Made by a program: the position numbers and the translations under genes | Part shown: positions 18,176 to 27,701 of the stretch, piece by piece | Layout of the letters: each line of letters begins with the position of its first letter | Numbering within the stretch: position 1 is the first letter of the stretch | The notes under the pieces: generated by a model | Told to the model about the DNA's origin: nothing | Seen by the model: the letters and a program-made list of their open reading frames with translations, nothing else | Database searches by the model: none | Assembly (NCBI RefSeq): GCF_000369405.1 | Contig: NZ_KB850000.1 | Location: 1,012,768-1,076,767, forward strand | Source: Acinetobacter sp. ANC 3929 | GTDB lineage: Bacteria > Pseudomonadota > Gammaproteobacteria > Pseudomonadales > Moraxellaceae | DNA length: 64,000 nucleotides | Direction of reading: 5' to 3'

Positions 18176-19096
18176 TTATTGCTCATAATAAACCGTTCGC
18201 ATCTTAGAAAACTTTTCAAGTTGCTTAATAAACCCTTCAAAATAATTTTTTTCCTTATCTTCGGTTCGATAGCCTGCGTATAGGGTACGTCTTAAACCTT
18301 GTGGTGAAACACAGACTAAACGGCGACTCACCACCCAACCTTTTTGTTCATACTCATTGACCACCCAATCAGGTAAAGCCGCAATACCACGCCCACTGGC
18401 GACCAATTGAATTAACATTTGGGTGAGATCAGTGGTACGAATATGTTTAGGTTGAATATTTTCAGGAATAAACAAATGCGCCATGATATCTAGGCGATGT
18501 TTATCAACAGGATACGTAATCAAGGTTTCTTCAGCTAAATCTTGCACCGAAACATGTTCAGCGCGGGCCAAAGGGTGCGTATTCGATAACACTAAACGCG
18601 ATTCATATTCAAAGATTGGGAAGTATTCAATCCCTTTTAATGCAATGGGGTCAGCCGTAATCAATAAATCAAATTCCGCATTTTGCAAAAGTTCATGTGG
18701 ATTGGATTCAAAACCTGCTGCGAAATCCAGATCTACATCGGGATATTGTAGGCGATATTGATTTAACAATGGCATCAACCAGTCAAAACAGCTATGACAT
18801 TCAGATGAGAAAATTATGCGTCCTGTTTGCCCATGTACGATGCGTGTAATATCGGTTTGCGCGATCTGAACTTGCGGTAACACATCATCTGCCAATTTAA
18901 GTAGGCGTTCACCGACATTGGAAAAACTGACTGGACGACTACGACGATTTACAACTTCGACCCCATACCAATGATCAAGTTCTTTTAATTGATGTGAAAT
19001 TGCAGATGGCGTAAGACATAAATCTGTTGCGGCAGATACCAATGAACCGTGCTCTCTTAAAGCAATTAAAGTTTTTAAATGACGAAGTTCTAACAT
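18176..19096 (-). CDS. metR: LysR-family regulator MetR
   Basis: A 306-residue LysR-type regulator. The helix-turn-helix occupies residues 1-60 (HLKTLIALREHGSLVSAATDL, then PSAISHQLKELD), and an effector-binding domain follows. The MetR-like core shows SSECHSCFDWLMPLL and ITYPVDKHRLDIMAHLF. MetR activates methionine genes in response to homocysteine. No met gene is adjacent, so target control would be at a distance. Naming as MetR is by motif recall; another LysR regulator is a less likely alternative. Confidence 0.85.
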   Translation of the reverse strand: MLELRHLKTLIALREHGSLVSAATDLCLTPSAISHQLKELDHWYGVEVVNRRSRPVSFSNVGERLLKLADDVLPQVQIAQTDITRIVHGQTGRIIFSSECHSCFDWLMPLLNQYRLQYPDVDLDFAAGFESNPHELLQNAEFDLLITADPIALKGIEYFPIFEYESRLVLSNTHPLARAEHVSVQDLAEETLITYPVDKHRLDIMAHLFIPENIQPKHIRTTDLTQMLIQLVASGRGIAALPDWVVNEYEQKGWVVSRRLVCVSPQGLRRTLYAGYRTEDKEKNYFEGFIKQLEKFSKMRTVYYEQ

Positions 19097-19492
19097 AGCA
19101 ATGGCCTTGCGATTAAACCCTCTAAATCCCCCTTTTTAAGAGAGATTTACCACCCCATAATCAGATTTTGATACTGGGTTGCCCATCCTTGATAAAAGGC
19201 TAGAGAGGAGTTTTGTTGAATTTAATTCATCTTAGCATTAAATTAATTAGATTGTCTCACTATTAATTTTCTTTCATTATTTTTATATCACATGAAATTT
19301 ACTCATTTTAGCCAATGAGAACATTCTGCTATGGATCGAAAACACCATTTGAGCCAAGAAAGGGATAGAAAAGTAAAACTTTTCTGAATTTGGAAGTCAT
19401 CATTATTAAAAAATTTTCAGCATGAACTGAGAACATTTCATTTAATTCAACCGCTCTAGGCTTTTAAAACTTTTACAATATATGATTACCTA
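19097..19492. other. Intergenic region without a recognised gene
   Basis: This 396-bp divergent spacer between metR and queH is AT-rich and contains no supported coding or RNA gene. It should hold the promoters of both flanking genes. I could not assign a -10/-35 pair or a MetR site with confidence. Confidence 0.5.
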
Positions 19493-19501
19493 TTGCAGAC
19501 C

Positions 19502-20197
19502 ATGCCTACGATGACCCATCAAAGTCAAAAGACGCTTGAACGCCAAAAACTCAGCCTGCCTGAAGGACACGATAAGCTATTGCTGCATTCATGCTGTGCG
19601 CCATGTTCTGGTGAAGTCATGGAAACCTTGATTGAATCTGGCATTGACTATTCAATCTTTTTCTATAATCCCAATATTCATCCAGTCAAAGAATATCTGA
19701 TTCGCAAAGAAGAAAATATCCGTTTTGCCGAGAAACATAATATTCCTTTTATCGACTGCGACTACGATACTGATAATTGGTTTGCACGTGCCAAAGGCAT
19801 GGAGAATGAACCTGAGAAAGGGATTCGTTGCACCATGTGCTTTGACATGCGTTTTGAAAGAACAGCGCTTTATGCCTATGAACACGGTTTTAGCTTGATC
19901 AGCAGTTCGTTGGGGATTTCTCGGTGGAAGAATATGCAGCAAATCAATGACTGTGGCCTACGTGCAGCTGCACATTATCCAGATATTCAATATTGGGACT
20001 ATAACTGGCGTAAACACGGTGGTGCCGTACGTATGCTGGAAATCAGTAAACGTGAAGAGTTTTATCAACAAGAATATTGTGGTTGCGTCTATTCACTCAG
20101 AGACACTAATCGCTGGCGTATGAGTAATGGCCGTGACCGAATTCAACTAGGTGTAAAATTTTATAGCAATGCGATGGATGATGAGTCCAATCAATAA
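19502..20197 (+). CDS. queH: Epoxyqueuosine reductase QueH
   Basis: About 231 residues, DUF208/QueH family, which reduces epoxyqueuosine to queuosine in tRNA and is the non-homologous alternative to QueG. Cysteine motifs for the iron-sulfur and iron centre are visible: HSCCAPCSG near residue 27, CTMCFDMR near 109, and CGC near 198. NPNIHP and SLGISRWKN are further family marks. Three starts are possible: TTG at 19493, ATG at 19502 and ATG at 19511. None has a convincing ribosome-binding site, so the choice is provisional. Confidence 0.93.
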   Translation: MPTMTHQSQKTLERQKLSLPEGHDKLLLHSCCAPCSGEVMETLIESGIDYSIFFYNPNIHPVKEYLIRKEENIRFAEKHNIPFIDCDYDTDNWFARAKGMENEPEKGIRCTMCFDMRFERTALYAYEHGFSLISSSLGISRWKNMQQINDCGLRAAAHYPDIQYWDYNWRKHGGAVRMLEISKREEFYQQEYCGCVYSLRDTNRWRMSNGRDRIQLGVKFYSNAMDDESNQ

Positions 20198-20212
20198 AAA
20201 TGAAGTCGAAAT

Positions 20213-20245
20213 AAAAAGGCTAATTCTAGTAGAATTAGCCTTTTC
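20213..20245. terminator. Bidirectional terminator between queH and the DUF4198 gene
   Basis: AAAAGGCTAATTCT pairs perfectly with AGAATTAGCCTTTT around a 3-base loop. A-rich and T-rich flanks make it functional for both convergent genes. Confidence 0.88.
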
Positions 20246-20250
20246 AGATC

Positions 20251-21042
20251 TTAATTTACAGAAACACTGATAATGCTATAGAACTGATTGCTCGGCTTTT
20301 GTTTCACATCCACCGTTTCACTGACTTCAATCAAATACTCAGCAGTTTTTGGAAATAACAGTTCAGCACTGCCATCTGCCGCCGTTTTTAAGGTGATTCC
20401 TTGCTTATCAGTCGCTCCTTTAGCACGAATCACTACGTCGGCATTTGCTAAGGCTTTATTGGCTTTCGAAACTTTAATTTTTACTGCCTGATTGGCCTTC
20501 AGCTCGTTTGGATGCGTTAAAAACTCAACCTGAATTGGTGCTGTACTCGCTTGAACGGGTGTATGTTTTGCTTTACTCACATAAGTCAATAAAGTCCATT
20601 CGCGCGTGATTTCGACTGGTGTAATTTTTTTAGTTTTTAGATCTGCTGGAATCACAAAATCACGCTCAGCTTTGGCAGGTGCTTTATCTGCGGACATATC
20701 AAAAAACATTTTCCATTCTTTTTGATCTTGTACATATTTCAATGGATAAGATGCTTTGGTCTGGATCAGATAAGTGCCCGCTTCTTGCAATTTCAAATCA
20801 AATACTGTCGCTGAACCAAGTTTGGAATCAGCTTGAATGGTGGTTTTGGTCTTATTCGGCGCAGTAAGCTCAAAATTTGCATCTTTCAACGCATATTCGC
20901 TATTTAATGCTTCTTCTGCATAACCAGAAATAATCGCCACTTGCGTTTGCTCAGTTGTATAAGCAATGGGTGCAACATAAGGTTCATGTGCAGCGCTATA
21001 GCTCGAAACAAGTAGCAATGAACTGATTAATAATTTTTTCAC
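20251..21042 (-). CDS. DUF4198-type periplasmic protein, Fur-box preceded
   Basis: About 263 residues. The GTG at 21042 is preferred: CAGGGTGG lies just before it, and it yields a proper signal peptide (KKLLISSLLLVSSYSAAH) with the mature protein starting at HEPYVAP. The mature part resembles DUF4198, with an N-terminal His and two immunoglobulin-like beta domains (for example VEFLTHPNELKANQAVKIKV near residue 180). DUF4198 proteins are commonly found with nickel, cobalt or iron transport genes. Together with the Fur-box-like site upstream, a role in metal handling is suggested. The precise role is unknown. Confidence 0.8.
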   Translation of the reverse strand: MKKLLISSLLLVSSYSAAHEPYVAPIAYTTEQTQVAIISGYAEEALNSEYALKDANFELTAPNKTKTTIQADSKLGSATVFDLKLQEAGTYLIQTKASYPLKYVQDQKEWKMFFDMSADKAPAKAERDFVIPADLKTKKITPVEITREWTLLTYVSKAKHTPVQASTAPIQVEFLTHPNELKANQAVKIKVSKANKALANADVVIRAKGATDKQGITLKTAADGSAELLFPKTAEYLIEVSETVDVKQKPSNQFYSIISVSVN

Positions 21043-21100
21043 TTTTCCACCCTGAAAGTTTTCATCTAAATATGTATGTTCTTTATTATAGTCCACAAAT

Positions 21101-21119
21101 GAAAATAATTATCATTATA
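21101..21119 (-). promoter_or_regulatory. Candidate Fur box upstream of the DUF4198 gene
   Basis: GAAAATAATTATCATTATA matches the 19-bp Fur consensus at 15 positions by eye. It lies about 60-80 bp before the GTG start, inside the 192-bp spacer shared with the divergent AraJ-like transporter gene. The AT-rich context raises the chance of a coincidental match. Confidence 0.6.
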
Positions 21120-21234
21120 CATTATCTTTTTTAACCGAATATCCGACAGAGAATGAGATAAAAATTGTGTCCTGTTTCACTTTTCTAAAAGCGACTCGAA
21201 TATAATACGGCGGTATTTTTAGACTCGAGATATT

Positions 21235-22455
21235 ATGTCTTCGCCAAGCTCTCCCTTGCATTCATCTCCCCCACACAACTATTCCTTATTTCTGGTTATT
21301 TTTTCATTGGCTATCGGTAGTTTCTGTATTGGAACAACTGAATTTGTGGCTATGGGTCTGATTCAGGAAATCGCCACGGACTTAAATGTCAGTGTACCTC
21401 ATGCAGGTTATTTCATCAGTGCTTATGCGCTTGGGGTCATGGTCGGTGCACCAATTATTGCCATCCTCGGCGCAAAAGTTCCGCGTAAGACGCTATTGCT
21501 GAGCCTGATGCTTTTTTATGGCTTAGCCAACGCAGCCACAGCTTTTGCCACCACACCAGAAACCATGCTAGTTTCGCGTTTTATTGCAGGTTTTCCGCAT
21601 GGTGCTTACTTTGGGGTAGCAGCGCTGGTTGCTGCTGAACTGGCAGGAAAACAACGTCGTGCTACCGCGATTGCACAAGTCATGATGGGCTTGACTATTG
21701 CCAATGTCATTGGTGTACCCATTGCCACATGGCTTGGCCAACAGTTCGGCTGGAAAGCAGGATTTGAATTTTCTGCGGTAATTGCGTTTATTACCCTGAT
21801 TGGTGTTAGCTTATTTGTTCCGAATATCCCTTTGCAAAAGAGTGCCAGTATCAAAGCTGAATTGGCAGGTCTAAAAAATATCAATATGTGGCTGACACTT
21901 GCGGTTGGCGCAATCGGTTTTGGTGGCATGTTCTCGGTGTATAGCTATGTGTCACCGATTCTGACCGAATATACCCATGCCGATATTCGAGTGGTGCCTG
22001 TGGCCCTCGCGATTTGGGGTGTGGGTATGGTAATTGGTGGCTTGGTGGCCGGCTGGCTGGCTGATAAGAATCTGTTTAAAACCATTATCGGGATTCTAAT
22101 CAGCTCTGCGCTCGCCTTTGTCGCAGCCAGTTTTATGATGTCCAATCTTTATACAGCGATCGCAGCTCTATTCCTGATTGGCTTTACCGTGATTGGTTTA
22201 GGGGGTGCATTACAAACACATCTCATGGATATTGCTGGCGATGCACAAACTCTGGCAGCTTCTCTCAATCATTCGGCATTTAATCTGGCCAATGCACTTG
22301 GCGCGTTCTTGGGCGGATGGGTACTTAGTCATAATATGGGCTGGTTAGCACCGATCTGGGTTGGTTTTGTCCTGAGTTTAGGTGGTTTGGCTATTTTATT
22401 AATTGCGCTGGCTTATGCCAAATATTCACAAAAAAATGAATCTGCCGTGTCCTAA
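21235..22455 (+). CDS. MFS transporter, AraJ/YdhP-like (DHA1 family)
   Basis: A 406-residue inner-membrane protein with 12 predicted transmembrane helices. The N-terminal half has the family pattern SFCIGTTEFVAMGLIQEIA, then SAYALGVMVGAPIIA and RFIAGFPHGAYFG. The motif A-like loop contains GAKVPRKTLL. Members export sugars, purine nucleosides or drugs, and the substrate cannot be told here. It is convergent with the siderophore-transport operon and shares a terminator with it. Confidence 0.88.
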   Translation: MSSPSSPLHSSPPHNYSLFLVIFSLAIGSFCIGTTEFVAMGLIQEIATDLNVSVPHAGYFISAYALGVMVGAPIIAILGAKVPRKTLLLSLMLFYGLANAATAFATTPETMLVSRFIAGFPHGAYFGVAALVAAELAGKQRRATAIAQVMMGLTIANVIGVPIATWLGQQFGWKAGFEFSAVIAFITLIGVSLFVPNIPLQKSASIKAELAGLKNINMWLTLAVGAIGFGGMFSVYSYVSPILTEYTHADIRVVPVALAIWGVGMVIGGLVAGWLADKNLFKTIIGILISSALAFVAASFMMSNLYTAIAALFLIGFTVIGLGGALQTHLMDIAGDAQTLAASLNHSAFNLANALGAFLGGWVLSHNMGWLAPIWVGFVLSLGGLAILLIALAYAKYSQKNESAVS

Positions 22456-22483
22456 AGGTAAATCATAAAATAACGATACAGAG

Positions 22484-22514
22484 AAAACCCGAAGCCCAGA
22501 CTTCGGGTTTTTAT
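22484..22514. terminator. Bidirectional terminator between the MFS gene and the siderophore operon
   Basis: AAAACCCGAAG pairs with CTTCGGGTTTT around the 6-base loop CCCAGA, with T-rich flank. It serves both convergent transcripts. Confidence 0.88.
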
Positions 22515-22537
22515 TATAAAATCATCCAACTGATTCT

Positions 22538-23491
22538 TTATTTAACTGCATCCGCAACTTCTTTCAGCATGGCTTTCATGCCGCCCAAGCCATTATTCAT
22601 CAAATACCAGTTGCTCGAATCCAGATAGACAATATTGCCATTTTTCGCAGCTTTGGACTCATTAATAATCTTGTTATTCAATACGCGCTTTGCACCGTCC
22701 CCATTTTCAGTAATTGCTGCACCGCGATCAATCACAAAGAGATAATCTGGATTTTTCTGGGCAATAAACTCATGTGACACTGCCATACCATGCAATCCCA
22801 CCTTAATTGAAGGATCTGCTGGGGTAAATCCATATAGGTCATGAATATTACCAAAGCGCGAACCCGGGCCATAGGCAGCGATCTTGCTGTTATTCACCAA
22901 AATCACCAAAGCTGTTTTGCCTTTAGTCTTGGCTTTTAATGCATCGATATCTTTTTCTAATGTTTTTAATTGCTGCTCGGCCTCTGGCTTCTTGCCCACC
23001 ATTTCAGCGATATTCAAGGTTTGCTGTTTAAAAGAATTGAACTGATCGTTGTAATCAACATCAACAAAATAAGTTGGTGCGATCTGCTTGATTTGACTCA
23101 CCAGATTTTCCATACGACCATTCATCAAGATCAGTTCAGGCTGACTGGCTGCAATCTTTTCCAGATTCGGTTCTTTCACCGTCCCCACATCCAGATATTT
23201 ACCTTCACTGAAATTTTGCAAGACTTTCGGTAACGGCGTTCCTTTTGGTAAAGCAACCACTTTATCGTCCGCGCCCAAAGCATGAATGGTATTTAAAGCA
23301 CTGGTATCCAGTACCGCAATACGCGATAAATTCGCTGGAATAGTAATTTGCCCTGCCTTGCTGTTAAAGCTTAAGGTTTCATGTGTCGCAGCAGTATGAC
23401 TGTCCTGATTTGCCGAAGATGTGTTGGAATTGCCACATGCAGCCAATGCCACACTCAGCATCATGACTGGCAATGTTTTTTTGAAACGCAT
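22538..23491 (-). CDS. Siderophore ABC transporter substrate-binding lipoprotein (FatB/BauB-like)
   Basis: A 317-residue protein of the cluster A-III iron-siderophore binding type. A lipoprotein signal with VALAA-C (Cys near residue 19) anchors it to the inner membrane. Typical segments are IAVLDTSALNTIHALGAD, then EPNLEKIAASQPELILMNGR and the C-terminal VYLDSSNWYLMNNGLGG. It hands ferric siderophore to the permeases. The gene is last in the order permease-permease-ATPase-binding protein, the order of acinetobactin bauDCEB. No siderophore synthesis or receptor gene is adjacent. Confidence 0.9.
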   Translation of the reverse strand: MRFKKTLPVMMLSVALAACGNSNTSSANQDSHTAATHETLSFNSKAGQITIPANLSRIAVLDTSALNTIHALGADDKVVALPKGTPLPKVLQNFSEGKYLDVGTVKEPNLEKIAASQPELILMNGRMENLVSQIKQIAPTYFVDVDYNDQFNSFKQQTLNIAEMVGKKPEAEQQLKTLEKDIDALKAKTKGKTALVILVNNSKIAAYGPGSRFGNIHDLYGFTPADPSIKVGLHGMAVSHEFIAQKNPDYLFVIDRGAAITENGDGAKRVLNNKIINESKAAKNGNIVYLDSSNWYLMNNGLGGMKAMLKEVADAVK

Positions 23492-23500
23492 AACGAACTC

Positions 23501-24265
23501 CTAACTAATAAAATACAAACCTAATTTATGTTGCTGAACCTGCTGGATCGGAATATGGAAATCGAAAATATCTTGCAGAATACGTTCATCCATCAACTGT
23601 TGTGGATGCCCTTGATACACCAATTCACCTTCTTTCATGGCAATGATGTGATCGGCATAGACGGAGGCAAAGTTAATGTCGTGAATCACCACAATGATTG
23701 ATTTGCCATGATTCTCAGCCAAATCTTTTAAGACCCGCATAATCTGTGAAGAGTGCTTCATATCCAAATTGTTTAAGGGTTCATCGAGCAAGATATATTC
23801 AGTGTCCTGTGCCAGAATCATGGCGATATAAGCACGTTGTCGCTGCCCACCCGACAGTTCACTGATTTGTCGGTGTCTTAAGGCTTCTAAATCCATATAG
23901 GCAATCGAGCGATCAATCACCTCACGATCTTCCTGCGTTAGACGACCTTGTGAATATGGGAAACGTCCGAAAGTAACCAGATCCTCAATACTAAGACGTA
24001 ACTCGGTATGGTTAGACTGTTTTAAAATCGCCAGTTTTTTTGCAATGTCGGCACTTTTCATCTGTTGCAGATCTTGCCCATCCAGCAAAACTTGACCTTG
24101 ATCTGCTTCAATTAAGCGACTCATCATCGCAAGTACTGTACTTTTACCTGCACCGTTTGGGCCAATAAACGCCGTAAACTGTCCTTTGGCAATCGTCAGC
24201 GAAAGCGCATTTACCACACGCTGTTGTTGATAGCTTTTACTTAAATTCTTAAGCTCTATTGCCAT
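23501..24265 (-). CDS. Siderophore ABC transporter ATP-binding protein
   Basis: A 254-residue cytoplasmic ATPase. Walker A GPNGAGKS is near residue 35, the Q-loop sits in LKQSNH, the signature LSGGQRQRAYIAMIL near 136, and Walker B EYILLDEPLNNLD near 155-167, followed by the switch His in VVIHDINFA. It belongs to the FecE/FepC-type iron-chelate importers. The start overlaps the end of the upstream permease gene by 10 bp, and the binding-protein gene follows after 9 bp, so all four genes are one operon. Confidence 0.93.
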   Translation of the reverse strand: MAIELKNLSKSYQQQRVVNALSLTIAKGQFTAFIGPNGAGKSTVLAMMSRLIEADQGQVLLDGQDLQQMKSADIAKKLAILKQSNHTELRLSIEDLVTFGRFPYSQGRLTQEDREVIDRSIAYMDLEALRHRQISELSGGQRQRAYIAMILAQDTEYILLDEPLNNLDMKHSSQIMRVLKDLAENHGKSIIVVIHDINFASVYADHIIAMKEGELVYQGHPQQLMDERILQDIFDFHIPIQQVQQHKLGLYFIS

Positions 24266-25212
24266 TTTTTATTTTCCTTCAATAATATCCAGAAGAAATA
24301 AATTCCACCGACAAAGTTAATAATCACACCGAGCGTTGTTTTGAAATTCAGTACATGCAGAACCATAAACTGTCCAAGCATCAGGCAAAGAATGCTGACC
24401 AGAATAATCCCAAGCAGTAAGATGTGATGTTGATGGGTCTTGAACAGTTCCAGAGTGATGTTGAGGACCAATAAACCGAGGAACATCATTGGGCCAGCTA
24501 ACGCTGTTGCAGAAGCCAGTGCCAATACCACGAGGATCAACAGCAGACGGCTGGTCTTGTCATAATCCAGCCCTAAATTCAATGCATGATCACGTCCTAG
24601 CGCCATGACATCGAGCTTGTGATAATGCTTCAGGCTATAAAATAGAATCGGAACACTGGTCAGCAATGACAGCTCCACGGTTTCCATTTTCACCACATTA
24701 AAACTGGCAAAACCTGCATAAGCCGCGATCTGAAATTCATCTGGATCTAGCAAAACCTGAAAGAACGTGGTCATGTTGTCGAATAAAGTTGAGCAGATCA
24801 GGCCAACAAGCAGCAGGAAATAGATATTTTGCTGTGCGACTTTCTGGAAAATAAACCGATACAGCAACAAGGCAAAGGTCACCATTAACAGCAAACTGAT
24901 CAGATAATCTGTGACAAAGTTCAGTGACAATAACGTACTGGCACCAAAGAAATAGATAATCGCGGTCTTGGAGAGTTCGTATAATTTATCTAATCCTAAA
25001 GCCTGTGGTGTCACCACCCGATTATTCACAATAGTATGAAAAACCAAAGTCGAAACACCGACCGCCACACCCGCCACGATAATGGCAGCAACCGTTTTTA
25101 AGCGTAGATTCAAGGCATATTGCCATGCCACACCTAAATTCCAGCCGAGGTAGATCGCAATCGTTGCAAGCACCAGTACAGTCAAAACAATCAGCTTGGT
25201 TTTATGAGGCAT
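24256..25212 (-). CDS. Siderophore ABC transporter permease (second)
   Basis: A 318-residue polytopic protein of the FecCD family with about nine to ten membrane helices. Recognisable pieces are IIVAGVAVGVSTLVFHTIVNNRVVTPQALGLD, given here only as its key start GVAVGVSTLVFHT near residue 49, and the cytoplasmic coupling segment near LGLDYDKTSR. It pairs with the upstream permease to form the channel. It overlaps both neighbours by about 10 bp. Confidence 0.9.
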   Translation of the reverse strand: MPHKTKLIVLTVLVLATIAIYLGWNLGVAWQYALNLRLKTVAAIIVAGVAVGVSTLVFHTIVNNRVVTPQALGLDKLYELSKTAIIYFFGASTLLSLNFVTDYLISLLLMVTFALLLYRFIFQKVAQQNIYFLLLVGLICSTLFDNMTTFFQVLLDPDEFQIAAYAGFASFNVVKMETVELSLLTSVPILFYSLKHYHKLDVMALGRDHALNLGLDYDKTSRLLLILVVLALASATALAGPMMFLGLLVLNITLELFKTHQHHILLLGIILVSILCLMLGQFMVLHVLNFKTTLGVIINFVGGIYFFWILLKENKKWQ

Positions 25213-26158
25213 AACGATATCTCCTGAGTAGCAACCACAGGAAAATCACGCTTCCCACCACACCCATAATTAGGCTGACAGAGACTTCATAAGGGAAAAT
25301 TACCACCCTGCCAAATACATCACAAAGCAGAACCAGCAAAGCACCCAACAATGCAGTATGCGAAAGCGTTCTACGGATATTGTCGCCCAGATACAGGCTC
25401 ACCAGATTCGGTACAATCAAACCAAGAAATGGAATCGCGCCCACAGTGACAATCACCACACCGGTAATAACCGAGACCAGTAACAGACCAATAAAGAGGG
25501 TCTGCTTATAATTCAGTCCAAGATTCGTCGCAAAATCCTGCCCTAATCCTGCCAAAACAAAACGATTGGCAAACATATAAATCAAAATCAGAACAGGCAC
25601 ACTGAGATAGATCAGCTCATATTGACCATTTAAAATGGTGGAAAAGTCCCCTTGCAACCAACCTGCCAAGTTCTGCAATAAATCCAGTTGTAACGCAATA
25701 AAGGTGGTAAATGCAGAAATGATACTGCCAAAAATCATCCCCACCAGCGGAACAAAAACCGTATCACGATGCTTTAAAGTCGCTAGAATACTCATAAATG
25801 CCATCGCACCAATGAGCGTCACAACAATGGCAAAGCCCGTTTTAGTAAAAATTGAAGCACTAGGCAGTAAAATAATCGAAACCAGTACCCCTAAACGCGC
25901 ACAGTCATATAAACCTGCGGTGGTTGGAGAGACAAATCTGTTACGACTCAGTGACTGCATAATCAAACCACAGACACTCAAACCTGCACCCGCCACAATA
26001 ATCGCCATCAAACGTGGTAAACGACTGGTCCAGAACAACTGCCAGTCTTGGGGATTGCCACCCCACAGACCAGCAAGGCTCATCTCGCCCACACCGACAA
26101 AAAGGGAAATAAATGCCAATGGAAGCAATAATAAAATCAGGTAACGCCGCTTAATCAT
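25202..26158 (-). CDS. Siderophore ABC transporter permease (first)
   Basis: A 318-residue FecCD-family permease and the first gene of the four-gene importer operon. The conserved start of the translocation domain, RLPRLMAIIVAGAGLSVCG, is near residues 46-64, followed by SLSRNRFVSPTTAGL. The coupling helix lies near LGLNYKQTLF, with GAIPFLGLIVPNLVSL near 240-255. A candidate Fur box is found about 80 bp upstream. Its distance from a synthesis cluster suggests use of a siderophore made elsewhere or by other organisms. Confidence 0.9.
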   Translation of the reverse strand: MIKRRYLILLLLPLAFISLFVGVGEMSLAGLWGGNPQDWQLFWTSRLPRLMAIIVAGAGLSVCGLIMQSLSRNRFVSPTTAGLYDCARLGVLVSIILLPSASIFTKTGFAIVVTLIGAMAFMSILATLKHRDTVFVPLVGMIFGSIISAFTTFIALQLDLLQNLAGWLQGDFSTILNGQYELIYLSVPVLILIYMFANRFVLAGLGQDFATNLGLNYKQTLFIGLLLVSVITGVVIVTVGAIPFLGLIVPNLVSLYLGDNIRRTLSHTALLGALLVLLCDVFGRVVIFPYEVSVSLIMGVVGSVIFLWLLLRRYRYAS

Positions 26159-26237
26159 GTTGGGAGAACTTCATATGATGCGTAAACTTAAAATAAGCTT
26201 AATAAACACAAAACAGATAATAAGAAACTATCACAAA

Positions 26238-26252
26238 TGATAAAGATTATTG
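26238..26252 (-). promoter_or_regulatory. Candidate Fur box before the siderophore importer operon
   Basis: TGATAAAGATTATTG matches the 7-1-7 Fur pattern TGATAAT-n-ATTATCA at 11 of 14 positions by eye. It is 80 bp upstream of the first permease start, where a promoter would be expected. Weaker than the hemP site, but supported by the function of the operon. Confidence 0.55.
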
Positions 26253-26450
26253 TTAACTTTTTTAAACAAGACCGACTAGCTATGAAGTAAAACTTAATTT
26301 ATTGAATCTTTTATATTGATATAAAAATACCTAAGCCTCAGCAGTGCTGAGTGCCAGCGCATGATTTGGCCCATATCTGAAAATATAAATAACTTAGGAT
26401 TGCTAACCTGTGCTTAAAGCTTGGTCTACATTTTTATAATAAATTTCAAA

Positions 26451-27434
26451 TTATTCTGAAAGTTTTTCACCACAATGCGGACAAAAACGGTACTGCTTCT
26501 TTTCCTGCTCCTGATCTTCAAGCAACTTTTCTCTGACCAGTTGCATAATAATTTCATGGGTCTGCTCTTTGGGTAAACCGACCTTTTTGCGAATCCGTTC
26601 AATTTCCACTTGATCATGCAGCAGGTCTAAACCTTTAGCCTGTAGTACTTCCCGAAACTCTTGCTCCAATCGCTGATTACGCATATTCAATTCATTGGCT
26701 AGACCTGAGGCCAAAATACCCGCCGGTAAAGCGGCAATACCAACACCAAGAATAGTAATAAATGCACCAAGTATCCGACCCAAGTTAGTCACAGGAGTTA
26801 CATCACCATAACCGACAGTGGTTAAGGTAACCACTGCCCACCACATGGATTGTGGTATTGAACTAAACGCCTCAGGTTGGGCTTTATTCTCAACCACATA
26901 AATCGCAGAAGCAGTCATCACGATCATAATCACCAAGATAAAAATAACCGCTTGGAATGAGCCTTTTTCGCGTTGAATGACGCGCAATAAAATTTGCAGG
27001 GAAACAAAATAACGAGTCAATTTGAGCAATCTGACCAACCGTAAAACACGCAGGAAACGTAAATCGATATGGACAAAGAAATTTAAATAAGCAGGTAAAA
27101 TTGCCAATAGGTCAATGATTGCTCCACCACTTCTCATCCAGCGGAGACGCTGTTTCCAAGCGCTCTCTTGAGGGTTTTTCTCAACAATACTCCATAACCG
27201 TAATAGATATTCCCCACTAAAAATAATGATCGATAGATTTTCAAAAACATCAAAATATGGCTGATATAGCTTATAGAACTCATTGACGGATTCAAGTAAC
27301 ACCGCAGCCACGTTGCCAATAATCAGAGCAATCAATACATAGTTGATGCAACGACTAATAAGGCTTTTATAATCATCATTATGTAAGTTGTTATAAACAA
27401 AGCGTCTTAATTGTTGCCATGAAAGTTGAGTCAT
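26451..27434 (-). CDS. Voltage-gated-like potassium channel
   Basis: The protein is 327 residues. Six membrane helices, with an S4-like basic helix (LRFLRVLRLVRLLKLTRY near residues 128-146), a pore loop with the selectivity filter TTVGYGD near 211-217, and S6. A cytoplasmic tail of about 80 residues ends with CPHCGEKLSE. A single CxxC pair like this could be half of a zinc site shared between subunits, which is speculation. Physiological roles of bacterial Kv-type channels remain poorly defined. The gene is divergent from the DASS symporter gene. Confidence 0.9.
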   Translation of the reverse strand: MTQLSWQQLRRFVYNNLHNDDYKSLISRCINYVLIALIIGNVAAVLLESVNEFYKLYQPYFDVFENLSIIIFSGEYLLRLWSIVEKNPQESAWKQRLRWMRSGGAIIDLLAILPAYLNFFVHIDLRFLRVLRLVRLLKLTRYFVSLQILLRVIQREKGSFQAVIFILVIMIVMTASAIYVVENKAQPEAFSSIPQSMWWAVVTLTTVGYGDVTPVTNLGRILGAFITILGVGIAALPAGILASGLANELNMRNQRLEQEFREVLQAKGLDLLHDQVEIERIRKKVGLPKEQTHEIIMQLVREKLLEDQEQEKKQYRFCPHCGEKLSE

Positions 27435-27701
27435 ACCATACTTATTGTTCGATTCAGCAAGTTAAAAATGTAGCACGTTGCCCTGCTGTTTGATAAGAGA
27501 TTTTCACCAAAGCCTGTTTTTTGCTGAAAAAGTAAAATCATTTGCCAATTCATTGATCTATATCATGCTATTTCAACAAAACTCTCTTTGAATTTTGATA
27601 CCTCATTCACCGATAATAAAAGCTTCGTGGTTATTTCTTTAACGATTCATTCATAAAGAACTATAAATTTTATTAAACCCGTGACAACAAGGGGAATTTA
27701 C

